From Bordetella parapertussis (GTDB lineage: Bacteria; Bacteroidota; Bacteroidia; Chitinophagales; Chitinophagaceae): 64,000 nt of DNA. The notes under the pieces are model-generated. The model was not told the origin of the DNA. It saw only the letters and a list, made by a program, of their open reading frames with translations, and ran no database searches. The number at the start of each line of letters is the position of its first letter. Within the stretch, counting starts at the first letter, position 1. Below are positions 27,141-36,550 of this stretch, piece after piece. The stretch lies in assembly GCA_943331005.2 (NCBI GenBank), contig CALQJX020000009.1, forward strand, positions 1-64,000, read 5' to 3'. The translations under genes were made by a program, and so were the position numbers.

Positions 27141-30100
27141 TTATAGCTTGTAAATAAGCCTGATAACCTGAAGGCTACCATCAACACCTTTGAAACGAAG
27201 CATATAAATACCATCAGAAAGTTCTTTTGGCAATACTACAGTAACAGAAGGCGTTTCGATATAATACTCATTAAGTTGTTTACCATCAATTGTAAATACA
27301 GTGAACATACCAGACACAGAAGACTGAATAGTGAGCGAACCGCTACTCGGATTAGGGAACACAGCAAATTTGACATTATCTGCTATACCTTCTTCTACTA
27401 CGCCCCTGGCCAGCGGCGCAGGGTTTACAGTCATAGACTTAATTGAACTACAACCGGTAGAGGACAGAATGTATGAAATGGTCATTGAACCTGTACTGAC
27501 ACCAGTAACCAAGCCAGATGTACTATTAACAGAACCGATAGCAGTATTACTACTACTCCACGTTCCACCTGTTGTAGCGCAAGCAAATGTAGTAGATGAA
27601 CCAGCAACTACAGATGCTAAACCTGTAATAGCTGCCGGTGAAGAATTAACTGACATTGGAGCAGTTCTATAACAACCAGAGCTAAATAGATACGTAATTA
27701 CTGCAGAACCGGCAGAAACACCAGTAACGATAGCAGAAGTAGTACCTACTGATGCTTTAGCACTGCTGCTGCTGCTCCAGGCTCCACCAGTTAAGGTATT
27801 CGACAATGCGACTGTCTGACCGGTACAAACTGAAGTCTCTCCGGAAATAGAAGGCACAGAACCATTGACCGTTACAACATAAGTTCTGGAACAACCAAGC
27901 GCATTTGTGTAGCTAATAGTAGCAGCACCTGCAGCAACCGGTGATACTGAAGCTGTAGTAGTAGACAGTGAACCTACTGTAGCAACAGAAGTATTACTAC
28001 TACTCCATGTCTGGCTCGCCGTTGTACTTGTAAGTGTAATAGAATTATCAACACATACAACACCAGGGCCGGTGATAGCAGCAGGTTGTACATTAACTGT
28101 GATCGTCATGATGCGGCGACAAGAGTTAGGCATAACATAACTCATTATAGCATTACCACCGCTGACAGCATTAACTATACCAGAAGTAGAACCAATAACT
28201 GCCGCTGTAGGCGTATTGCTACTCCATGTACCACCAGGAGTGGCACTATTCAGCGTTATGAGGCTACCTACACAAACAGTAGAAGGACCTGTAATAACTG
28301 CAGGAGTAGGTATTACTGTAACATCTTTCAAAACGAAACAACCTGAAACAGCTGTATACGTAATTGTTGTAGTGCCACTGGCAACACCGGTAACCGTACC
28401 GATAGTAGGCGCTACTGTTGCAACTGAAGGACTGGCAGAACTCCACGTTCCACTGCTACCTGTAACAGTAGAGAGAATTGTAACGTTCAGTTCGCAAACA
28501 GTTGTTGTACCTGTAATAGGAAGTGGCAGGTTATTTACAATAACAGTTAATGTTTTGTAACATCCTGAACTTAAAGTATATGTTATAACTACAGAACCAT
28601 TAGATACGCCGGTAAGAATACCTGTAGCAGCATCAATAGTTGCACGAGCTGCATTACTGCTACTCCAAACGCCACCTGATACAGGATGAGCAAATGGTGT
28701 TGGATAACCAACACAAGCATTTACATTTCCGGTTATTGCGGCAAGTGCAGCATTAACAGTTACCAGTTTTGTAGTGTAGCAAGTAGGTCCGGTTTTGTAA
28801 GTAATTGCTACAGATCCACCAGCTATTGCAGAAGTAAGACCTGAAAGTGAACCAACTGTAGCAATAGTAGCATTACTGCTGCTCCATGTACCACCTGTTG
28901 CGGTTGTACTAAGTGTAGAAGCACTACCTACACACATTATAGAGTCTCCGACTATAGTACCTAAAGGAGTAGTGACATTTACTGTAGTGAGACGTGAACA
29001 ACCAAGCGCTGTATAGCTGATGGTAGTTGTACCGACCCCAATACCTGTAACAATAGTAGATATCGTAGCTGCTGTACCAGTAGTAGCTATAGCTGTATTG
29101 GCACTGCTCCAGGCACCACCAACAGTGGTAGTAGTGAGTGTAGTAGCACTTCCGACACATACGTTTGTAGTACCGGTAATAACATTTGGCACAGTACCAA
29201 CTGTAACAATAGTAGTTCTGCGACAACCAGTAGCCAAAGTATAAGATATAACAGAAGTACCAACGGCAACACCGGTTACAACACCGGTAGCAGCACCTAT
29301 AGTAGCTTTTGCTACAACACTGCTTACCCATGCACCACCAGAAGGATAACCAGCAAGAGTAGTAGTACCCGCAACACACAGCCCAGCAGAACCTGCAATA
29401 GAATCAGGTAATTGATTTACAGTAAATGTAGTAACAGCAGAACAGCCAGCAGAAAGATAGCTAATGGTAGCAGTACCTGCACTAACACCGTTAACTAAAC
29501 CGGAAGTAGCACTGATAGCAGCTTTAGAAACATCGCTGCTGCTCCATGCACCGCCTGTAGGTGCACCTGCAAGTGTGGTACTTGCTACTGCACAAACAGC
29601 TGCTGTACCACCGATAAGCGGCAGAGCCTTTACAGTGAAAGTTGCAGTTTTATAGCAAGCAGATGAGAATGAATAAGTAATAGTGATAGTACCCGGAGCA
29701 AAACCGGCAACAACACCTGTAGATGAATTGATGGTGGCTTTGCTGGAATCGCTGCTGCTCCACACGCCGCCAGCAGGAGAATAACTAAGTGTTGTTGTAC
29801 CACCGACACAAACATTTGTAGTGCCAGTAATAGTAGCAAGTGCACTATTTACTGTAACCTGAGCAACAGTATAGCAACCCATGCCAGATACTGTGTAAGT
29901 AATGTTTGCTGTACCGGTAGCAACCGGAGTTACAAGACCCGTGGCAGCACCTACGGAAGCTATTGCAGTATTGCTACTACTCCATGTTCCGCCTGTTGCG
30001 GCGTTGGAAAGAGCAGATGTACTACCCATGCAAAGATGGAGATTTCCTGAAACAGCACCAGGTACATTATTAACAGTAACAATAGCTGTGTTTGCACAAC

Positions 30101-33100
30101 CACTTGCATTTGTATAGCTTATCGTAGCAGTACCAGAAGAAACACCGGACACTACACCTGATGTAGAAACAGTAGCAATTGAAGTATTTGAAGAACTCCA
30201 GGTTGCACCAGAAGTAGCTGACCCAAGTGTGGAAGCACTTCCTGTACACAAAGTAAGGGTACCGATAATAGTAGATGGTATTGCATTTATAGTGGCAGAT
30301 CTTATGGAACGACAACCAGTTGAAAGATTATAACTGATATTGGTAGCGCCCGCAGTAATAGCAGTAAGCACACCGGAAGAAGCATTGATGGTAGCTGCAG
30401 CTGTGTTGCAGCTGCTCCATGTGCCACCCGATGGCGTACAAGCATAAGAAGAATCAACTTTACCAGCGCAGATATATGTATTACCCGTGATGGCTGCAGG
30501 AGACAGATTAACTGTTACTGCTTTTGTAACATAACACAAAGAAGAGGCTGCAGTATAGGTAATAGTAGCATTACCAGCAGTCAGACCAGTTACAGTACCA
30601 TAAGTGTTTACTGTAGCAATTGTAGAATCGCTGCTGCTCCAAGTGCCGCTGCTACCAGCTACAATGAAAAGCGTTGTTGTAGAGCCTGTACACAACGTAC
30701 CACTACCGGTAATAGGAGATGGCACTACACCAACATTGACTGTGAACGCACGGAAACAGCCACTGCTAGTGGTGTAAGTTATTGCAACAGGTCCCAGTGT
30801 AATACCAGATACCATACCTGTAGTAGCATCGACTGTAGCAATTGCTGTATTGTTGCTAGACCATATACCTCCACTTACAGGATGGCTGAGCGTTGTAGTA
30901 TATCCCTGACAAACTATATTATTACCTGTAACAGGAGCCGGCATAGTGTTAACGGTAAGATTTGTAGTTGCAAAACATGATGAAGAAACTACATAATTGA
31001 TATTTGCATAACCGGGAGTTACTGCTGTAACTACACCGGTTGATGAATTGACAGTAGCAACAGAAAGATTACTGCTCATCCAGTAACCACCTCCGGAAGC
31101 ATTGGTAAGAGTAGTTGAACCGCCTTCACAGATCAAATCATTACCAACGTTAGCTGCTACAGCAGCATTGACTGTTATCATTGCCACACGCACACATCCA
31201 CTAACCGGGTGCGTATAAGTGATACCTGTAACACCTGCGCTAACACCATTTACTATACCACCGGCACTTATGGTTGCTATGGTATTATCTCCACTAGACC
31301 AAGTACCCCCTGTAGTGGTAGTGTTCAATTGGGCTGTATTACCTACACATAAAGTATTTACACCGGTGATTGAGGCAGGTGTATTACCTATAGTTAATGA
31401 GGTAGCGACATTACAACCTGTCGGCATGATGTAACTAATGACTGCACTACCACCTATTAATGCAGTTACCAAACCAGTAGAAGAGTTCACTGTTGCTACC
31501 GAAGTATTTGAACTTGTCCAGGTTCCGCCGGCAGGTGTAGTTGTAAATGTCGTAGACTGTCCTGCACACATACTTGATACTCCTGAAATTGCTGCAGGCA
31601 TAGCATTAACTGTTTGCACACGTGTAAGATAACATCCGTAATAGGCGTATGTAATAGTAGCAGTACCCGGAGCGACACCGGTAATAGTACCATCTCCGCT
31701 GCCAATTGTAGCAACAGATATATCACTACTGCTCCATGTAGCACTTCCACCAATCATACTATACAATCCAGACACTTCACCAACACACATCTGCGAAGGA
31801 CCTGAAATGGATGGAGGAAGCAGATTTACAAGAACATTGAATGTAACGCTGCAACCTGAAACCAATGAATAAGTTATAGTTGCCAGACCCGGACCTACCG
31901 GAGTAACCAGACCTGCTGAACCTACTGAAGCTATAACGGTGTTGCTGCTACTCCATGTACCACCACCAAGTGAATGCGTAAACTGTCTTGAACCACCTCC
32001 TACGCAGAGATAAGAATAACCGACAATAGCAGGCAAAGTAGAATTGACAGTAACCTGAGTTACTTTTATACAACCTGAACTTACTGTGTAACTGATAGTG
32101 GCAGTACCAATACTAACATCGTAAACTGCACCTGTAGCACTATTTACAGATGCTACTGTTGTATTACTACTACTCCATGCACCACCGGAAATTGTATGAG
32201 ACAAAGCAGATGTTGCGCCGAGACAAACAAAACGCTGTCCGGCAATAGTATCCATAGCCGGATTGACTGTCATTACAGTAACTACTGCACAGCCAGTTGA
32301 GGCAACAGAATAAGTAATATCAGCAGTACCGGCAGTAACACCTGTAACAACACCAGTAGCAATGTTAACTGTTGCATTGCTGTTGCTGCTGCTCCATGTA
32401 CCACCGGTAGTAGCATTGCTCAATGTTACCGCAAAACCAACACAAACAATATTATCTCCGGTATTAGGTCCGGTACTAACAGTAACAACTGCTGTAGTAT
32501 AGCAGGAATTGCTGTGGGTATAAGTAATATTAGCTGTACCCAACGCTACACCATAAACCACACCTGTAGTTGGATTTACTGTAGCAACAAGTGTATTACC
32601 ACTGGTCCAGGTCTGGCCAGATGGAGTAGACGAAAGTGTTGATGTCTGATTATAACAGATAATTTGTGTACCGCTAATAGTTGCCGGAACAACGCCTACA
32701 GTAACTTCAGTTGTTCTGTAACAACCAACTGCGGTGTAAGTTATGGTAGCATTACCTGCTAATAAGCCATTTACCACGCCATTGGTGCCTACAGTGGCAA
32801 CAGATGTATTACTGCTGCTCCATGTACCACCAGCTGTTGTGCTGCTAAGGGCAGTTGTGCTTCCTGCACAAGCCGATAAAGACCCTGTTAAAGCAGCAGG
32901 TAAAGCATTAACAGTAAATATTGAACTTATAGAACAGCCAGAAGGCGATGTATAAGTAACGGTAGAAGTACCTGCAGCAACCGCAGTAACTACTCCGGAA
33001 GCACTACCAATTGTAGCTACAGAAGTATTTGCACTGCTCCATGTACCACCTGTAGAAGTGTTGGCTAAGGTAGATGAACCACCAACACAAGCAGATAATG

Positions 33101-35753
33101 TACCTGTGTTAGCAGAAGACAATGAATTAACAGTATATACAGTGGTAGCGAAGCAACCAGTAGACAAAGTATATGTAATGTTTGAGGTGCCTACAGAAAC
33201 TGCAGCAACCGAACCTGTAGCACTACCTACTGTTGCTACAGCTGGAGTAGAACTACTCCAGGTACCACCCGAAGTAGTATTGGTAAGTGTAGAACCACTA
33301 CTTATACATGAAGACAATGTTCCTGAAATAGAAGCCGGAACAGCATTGACAGTAAAGACTGCACCGGTAGCGCAGCCGCCAGACAATGTATAAGATATTG
33401 TTGAAGTACCTGAAGCAACAGCTGAAACCATACCTGAAGCACTACCTATTGTAGCTACCGAAACCGAGCCACTGACCCAGGTACCACCGGAAGTAGCGTT
33501 AGTTAATGTTGAAGTTGCACCTTGACAGCCAGCTAGGCTACCAGCAATGGCAGATGGGATTGCATTTACAGTAAATATTGCTGTAACAAAGCAGCCTCCG
33601 GATATAGTATATGTAATTCTGCTTGTACCTGCTGCAACCGCAGCTACAGTACCGGTAGAACTACCAACAGTTGCTACTGAAGTAGCTGCGCTGATCCATG
33701 TACCACCTGATGTAGTGTTGCCCAATGAAGCGCTACCACCAACACAGGCAGATAATGTACCGGTAATTGCAGCTGTTAAAGCATTGACCGTGTAAACAGC
33801 ATTTACAGAACAACCAGAATATGTATAAGTGATGTTTGAAGTACCTGCTGCAACTGCTGCAACAACACCTGAAGCGCTACCTATTGTAGCTACAGACGTT
33901 GTGCCGCTACTCCATGTGCCTCCGGAAGTAGTATTACTTAATGTAGTATTACCGCCAACACAAGCTGATAATACGCCGGTAATAGCAGAAGGCGCTGAAT
34001 TGACTGTGAAAACAGCACTGACAGAACAGCCAGAAGATAATGTATAAGTGATTGCTGAAGTACCCGAAGAAACAGCAGCAACTACACCAGATGAGCTACC
34101 AACAGTAGCAACTGAAGTTGTGCCACTCGTCCATGTACCACCAGATGTACTGTTAGTTAGTATAGCACTACCACCTGTACATGCAGAAAGAGTACCGCCA
34201 ATTGCAGCAGGAACTGCATTGACCGTGTAAACAGCATTGACAGAACAACCAGAATATGTATAAGTGATGTTTGAAGTACCCACTGCAACTGCTGCAACAA
34301 CACCTGAAGCACTACCAATTGTAGCTACAGACGTTGTGCCGCTATTCCATGTACCTCCGGAAGTTGCATTACTTAATGTAGTACCACCGCCAACACAAGC
34401 TGATAAAACACCTGAGATTGCTGAAGGCGCTGAATTGACTGTGAAAACAGCACTGACAGTACAGCCAGCAGATAATGTATAAGTGATTGCTGAAGTACCC
34501 GCAGAAACAGCAGCAACTATACCAGATGAACTACCAACAGTAGCAACTGAAGTTGTGCCACTCGTCCATGTTCCACCCGATGTACTGTTAGTTAATGTAG
34601 CATTGCCACCTGTACATGCAGAAAGAGTACCGCCAATTGCAGCAGGACCTGCATTGACAGTAACCACTACAGAAGCCAGACAGCCTGATGCTAAAGTATA
34701 AGTAATTGTAGTTGTACCTGAAGACAAGCCTGATACAACACCCGACGAGCTGATGGTTCCAACAGCAGTTGTGCTGCTGGTCCAGGTACCGCCGGACGAA
34801 GAGTTTGATAAAGTAACAGAGGAACCTGCACACATGCTGGCAGAGCCGGTAATAGCAGGAGCACAAAATATAGTAGTAAAGTTGACTGTTCCTGTATTTG
34901 TGGCAGTATATCCGTTAATAGTAAAGCCTATAACAGCTGCAGTTACTGTAGCAGAACTTGTAAGCGTTGCTGTATATGTACCATCGTTATTGTCTGTTAC
35001 AACACTGACAGTACCGGCAGTTGTTGTTACACCTACAACACCACCTGATGCAGTAAGATTCACACCGGCAGCAGTTTTTAACTGAATTGTGATAGTAGAT
35101 GTAGATGTACCATTTGCAACAATACTTGTGGGTGAAGCTGAAATAGTGGAGGTAGCTGTACTTGGTATTACAGGAACAGATCCACAAATAGAAACTACTG
35201 GTGTGGCAGTACAGTTGAACGAAGGATAAGTTGTATTATCTGTATTACCTGCACTACCAGAGACAGCATGGCCTACGTAACAAAACTGAGTGCTACCCTG
35301 TTTCACATAAACAAGAGTGTGTCCACCTGTTTCTGCAAAAAGTGCTTTATCTGTTCCCGGTGTAAAACCGCCCGGCACTTGAGGATCGAGATTGCCTGCA
35401 GTTGCTGAACCCAACATATTTGATGAGTTATCGCCCCAGGAATACAGATTTCCGGTATCTGTAATAACTGCAATAGCCGGGAAAGCAGCTGTGTGCTCTT
35501 GCACGGAAATACTAGATACATTTTTAAAAGTATCTGCAGCGGCACTAGAAAATCTTGCTTTTACCCATGTACGGCGTTCAGAAGTTGTAAAATCACCACA
35601 TTGCTTCTGTCTGTTATCACCCATAGAGTACAGACCTCCGAAATAACTTACAATATAATATGTAGGATTTGTAGCAGCACTATCTTTTGCCCCACCTGTA
35701 ACAGCTATCATCTTAGGTACATTAGCCACACCGAATTCTGCAGGAATAATCAA
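27141..35753 (-). CDS. Giant T9SS-secreted Ig-repeat protein, main body (2870 aa; frameshifted from its N-terminus)
   Basis: This frame is open from 27141 up to the G tract at 35786-35794. The first part continues an RCC1-like propeller (GGLYSMGDNRQ, GNLYSWGDNSS). An invasin/BIg1-like domain follows (TISASPTSIVANGTSTSTI to DGTYTATLTS). About 34 BIg2-like repeats of ~73 residues come next, and a T9SS type-A sorting domain ends the protein (FPNPSSGSLTI, DGIYMLRF, terminal LIYKL). It has no signal peptide or good start of its own. The true N-terminus lies in the neighbouring frame (35774-36520), out of phase by one base at the G tract. Restored, the protein would be about 3,125 residues. I infer one gene broken by an indel. 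Confidence 0.8.
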   Translation of the reverse strand: MIIPAEFGVANVPKMIAVTGGAKDSAATNPTYYIVSYFGGLYSMGDNRQKQCGDFTTSERRTWVKARFSSAAADTFKNVSSISVQEHTAAFPAIAVITDTGNLYSWGDNSSNMLGSATAGNLDPQVPGGFTPGTDKALFAETGGHTLVYVKQGSTQFCYVGHAVSGSAGNTDNTTYPSFNCTATPVVSICGSVPVIPSTATSTISASPTSIVANGTSTSTITIQLKTAAGVNLTASGGVVGVTTTAGTVSVVTDNNDGTYTATLTSSATVTAAVIGFTINGYTATNTGTVNFTTIFCAPAITGSASMCAGSSVTLSNSSSGGTWTSSTTAVGTISSSGVVSGLSSGTTTITYTLASGCLASVVVTVNAGPAAIGGTLSACTGGNATLTNSTSGGTWTSGTTSVATVGSSSGIVAAVSAGTSAITYTLSAGCTVSAVFTVNSAPSAISGVLSACVGGGTTLSNATSGGTWNSGTTSVATIGSASGVVAAVAVGTSNITYTYSGCSVNAVYTVNAVPAAIGGTLSACTGGSAILTNSTSGGTWTSGTTSVATVGSSSGVVAAVSSGTSAITYTLSSGCSVSAVFTVNSAPSAITGVLSACVGGNTTLSNTTSGGTWSSGTTSVATIGSASGVVAAVAAGTSNITYTYSGCSVNAVYTVNALTAAITGTLSACVGGSASLGNTTSGGTWISAATSVATVGSSTGTVAAVAAGTSRITYTISGGCFVTAIFTVNAIPSAIAGSLAGCQGATSTLTNATSGGTWVSGSVSVATIGSASGMVSAVASGTSTISYTLSGGCATGAVFTVNAVPASISGTLSSCISSGSTLTNTTSGGTWSSSTPAVATVGSATGSVAAVSVGTSNITYTLSTGCFATTVYTVNSLSSANTGTLSACVGGSSTLANTSTGGTWSSANTSVATIGSASGVVTAVAAGTSTVTYTSPSGCSISSIFTVNALPAALTGSLSACAGSTTALSSTTAGGTWSSSNTSVATVGTNGVVNGLLAGNATITYTAVGCYRTTEVTVGVVPATISGTQIICYNQTSTLSSTPSGQTWTSGNTLVATVNPTTGVVYGVALGTANITYTHSNSCYTTAVVTVSTGPNTGDNIVCVGFAVTLSNATTGGTWSSSNSNATVNIATGVVTGVTAGTADITYSVASTGCAVVTVMTVNPAMDTIAGQRFVCLGATSALSHTISGGAWSSSNTTVASVNSATGAVYDVSIGTATISYTVSSGCIKVTQVTVNSTLPAIVGYSYLCVGGGSRQFTHSLGGGTWSSSNTVIASVGSAGLVTPVGPGLATITYSLVSGCSVTFNVLVNLLPPSISGPSQMCVGEVSGLYSMIGGSATWSSSDISVATIGSGDGTITGVAPGTATITYAYYGCYLTRVQTVNAMPAAISGVSSMCAGQSTTFTTTPAGGTWTSSNTSVATVNSSTGLVTALIGGSAVISYIMPTGCNVATSLTIGNTPASITGVNTLCVGNTAQLNTTTTGGTWSSGDNTIATISAGGIVNGVSAGVTGITYTHPVSGCVRVAMITVNAAVAANVGNDLICEGGSTTLTNASGGGYWMSSNLSVATVNSSTGVVTAVTPGYANINYVVSSSCFATTNLTVNTMPAPVTGNNIVCQGYTTTLSHPVSGGIWSSNNTAIATVDATTGMVSGITLGPVAITYTTSSGCFRAFTVNVGVVPSPITGSGTLCTGSTTTLFIVAGSSGTWSSSDSTIATVNTYGTVTGLTAGNATITYTAASSLCYVTKAVTVNLSPAAITGNTYICAGKVDSSYACTPSGGTWSSCNTAAATINASSGVLTAITAGATNISYNLSTGCRSIRSATINAIPSTIIGTLTLCTGSASTLGSATSGATWSSSNTSIATVSTSGVVSGVSSGTATISYTNASGCANTAIVTVNNVPGAVSGNLHLCMGSTSALSNAATGGTWSSSNTAIASVGAATGLVTPVATGTANITYTVSGMGCYTVAQVTVNSALATITGTTNVCVGGTTTLSYSPAGGVWSSSDSSKATINSSTGVVAGFAPGTITITYSFSSACYKTATFTVKALPLIGGTAAVCAVASTTLAGAPTGGAWSSSDVSKAAISATSGLVNGVSAGTATISYLSAGCSAVTTFTVNQLPDSIAGSAGLCVAGTTTLAGYPSGGAWVSSVVAKATIGAATGVVTGVAVGTSVISYTLATGCRRTTIVTVGTVPNVITGTTNVCVGSATTLTTTTVGGAWSSANTAIATTGTAATISTIVTGIGVGTTTISYTALGCSRLTTVNVTTPLGTIVGDSIMCVGSASTLSTTATGGTWSSSNATIATVGSLSGLTSAIAGGSVAITYKTGPTCYTTKLVTVNAALAAITGNVNACVGYPTPFAHPVSGGVWSSSNAARATIDAATGILTGVSNGSVVITYTLSSGCYKTLTVIVNNLPLPITGTTTVCELNVTILSTVTGSSGTWSSASPSVATVAPTIGTVTGVASGTTTITYTAVSGCFVLKDVTVIPTPAVITGPSTVCVGSLITLNSATPGGTWSSNTPTAAVIGSTSGIVNAVSGGNAIMSYVMPNSCRRIMTITVNVQPAAITGPGVVCVDNSITLTSTTASQTWSSSNTSVATVGSLSTTTASVSPVAAGAATISYTNALGCSRTYVVTVNGSVPSISGETSVCTGQTVALSNTLTGGAWSSSSSAKASVGTTSAIVTGVSAGSAVITYLFSSGCYRTAPMSVNSSPAAITGLASVVAGSSTTFACATTGGTWSSSNTAIGSVNSTSGLVTGVSTGSMTISYILSSTGCSSIKSMTVNPAPLARGVVEEGIADNVKFAVFPNPSSGSLTIQSSVSGMFTVFTIDGKQLNEYYIETPSVTVVLPKELSDGIYMLRFKGVDGSLQVIRLIYKL
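27425..34870 (-). repeat. Array of about 34 Ig-like repeats, period ~219 bp
   Basis: The repeats have the same 73-codon period and paired-Cys framework as in the first giant gene. I counted 34 units; the last one before the sorting domain lacks the first Cys (VVAGSSTTF). The units nearest the N-terminus are the most alike and contain a two-unit (435-bp) duplication. Confidence 0.85.
33781..34650 (-). repeat. Recent tandem duplication of a two-repeat (435-bp) block
   Basis: Positions 33781-34215 and 34216-34650 are highly similar at the DNA level at an offset of exactly 435 bp (145 codons, two Ig-like units). Long stretches are identical, including silent positions. This is much closer than neighbouring repeats, so the array has grown by duplication of two-unit blocks. 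Confidence 0.85.
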
Positions 35754-35773
35754 TTCTCTTGCATACTTGGCGG

Positions 35774-36520
35774 TTAGCTTGGCAGCCCCCCCCCAGGGAA
35801 AACACTACCACCCCATGCAAAGATCTTACCTTCAGATGTAAGTGCAAGGAAACTATTCTTGGTAGAGTCAAATACATTCCCTCTTATTGCTGTTACTTTA
35901 TCCAGATATGTAGAGGCATTCTTCTTTACTTTATGCCAGGTTGTTGTCGTCTTAAAACTACTGTCGCCCTGTGCAGCAGTACCAGCTTGCGTTAATATCC
36001 ATACATTTCCACTATCTGTAAGGATAGTGAGTGTCTGGTATGTTGCATAGAACATCGCAACATGAGCAGGAGTTACACCTGTAGGCAACCTGGTAGCAGT
36101 ATCACTACCTACAGGAGCAACAATTTTAGCAAACGTAGCACTTGAGGTAAGTGCATTATCGAGCACCATACCTTCTGTACCCCATGCAAATATACCAGTA
36201 GTTGTAAGTAACAAGAACTGATCGTTACCACCGCTTCCTTGTCCACCAATCGCTGCTTTTAATGGCGTACCTGTAAGTGCAGGATAATTTGCGAGCTTCA
36301 AGGTGGCCGGAGCAGTAAGATCGGTTGTACCGTTATTACCCATATCCTGTCCCCATACTTTAAATGAATCGGAGCTGGTAATGGCTATTGAGGAGTGGTA
36401 GCCACTCACCATTTTATCATATTTCGCGTTAGTACTACATTGCGCAAAAACTGAATTTTCAGAACAAAAGAAAGCACATAAAACAAACAAAAGATTCAAA
36501 AATTTACGAAAAGTACTCAT
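35774..36520 (-). CDS. N-terminal part of the second giant protein: signal peptide and RCC1-like repeats
   Basis: The ATG at 36520 (MSTFRKFLNLLFV) gives a signal peptide of about 27 residues ending SVFAQ; an ATG at 36550 would add ten residues. The mature part shows RCC1-type blade motifs: SFKVWGQDMGNN, GIFAWGTEG, NVWILTQAG and KIFAWGGS. The frame ends at TAA 35774-35776, right after a run of nine G on the coding strand. In the frame used downstream, the sequence after the tract reads AAKLTAKYARELIIP and joins smoothly to more RCC1 blades. This fragment and the 27141-35753 frame are therefore two halves of one gene. A tract of 10 or 7 G would restore it. Confidence 0.8.
   Translation of the reverse strand: MSTFRKFLNLLFVLCAFFCSENSVFAQCSTNAKYDKMVSGYHSSIAITSSDSFKVWGQDMGNNGTTDLTAPATLKLANYPALTGTPLKAAIGGQGSGGNDQFLLLTTTGIFAWGTEGMVLDNALTSSATFAKIVAPVGSDTATRLPTGVTPAHVAMFYATYQTLTILTDSGNVWILTQAGTAAQGDSSFKTTTTWHKVKKNASTYLDKVTAIRGNVFDSTKNSFLALTSEGKIFAWGGSVFPGGGLPS
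35786..35794 (-). repeat. Run of nine G (coding strand) at the frameshift of the giant gene
   Basis: Nine consecutive C on the plus strand at 35786-35794 read as G9 in the gene. The frame before the tract is closed after it, and the frame after it is closed before it. One extra G, or two fewer, would fuse the two frames. Such tracts are prone to slippage in replication and also to sequencing error. Confidence 0.9.
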
Positions 36521-36550
36521 AATATATTTTTTATATAAAATAAAATTCAT

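Noticed and set aside
27331..35085. Long plus-strand open frames opposite the second giant gene
   Set aside because: They are the same antisense by-product of the Ig-repeat array. Their sequences are mutually similar for that reason, not because they form a gene family.
17412..36520. CRISPR or other DNA-level repeat array
   Set aside because: The periodicity (~219 bp) is coding, in one frame, and the copies diverge as protein repeats do. There are no short identical repeats with unique spacers of equal length.
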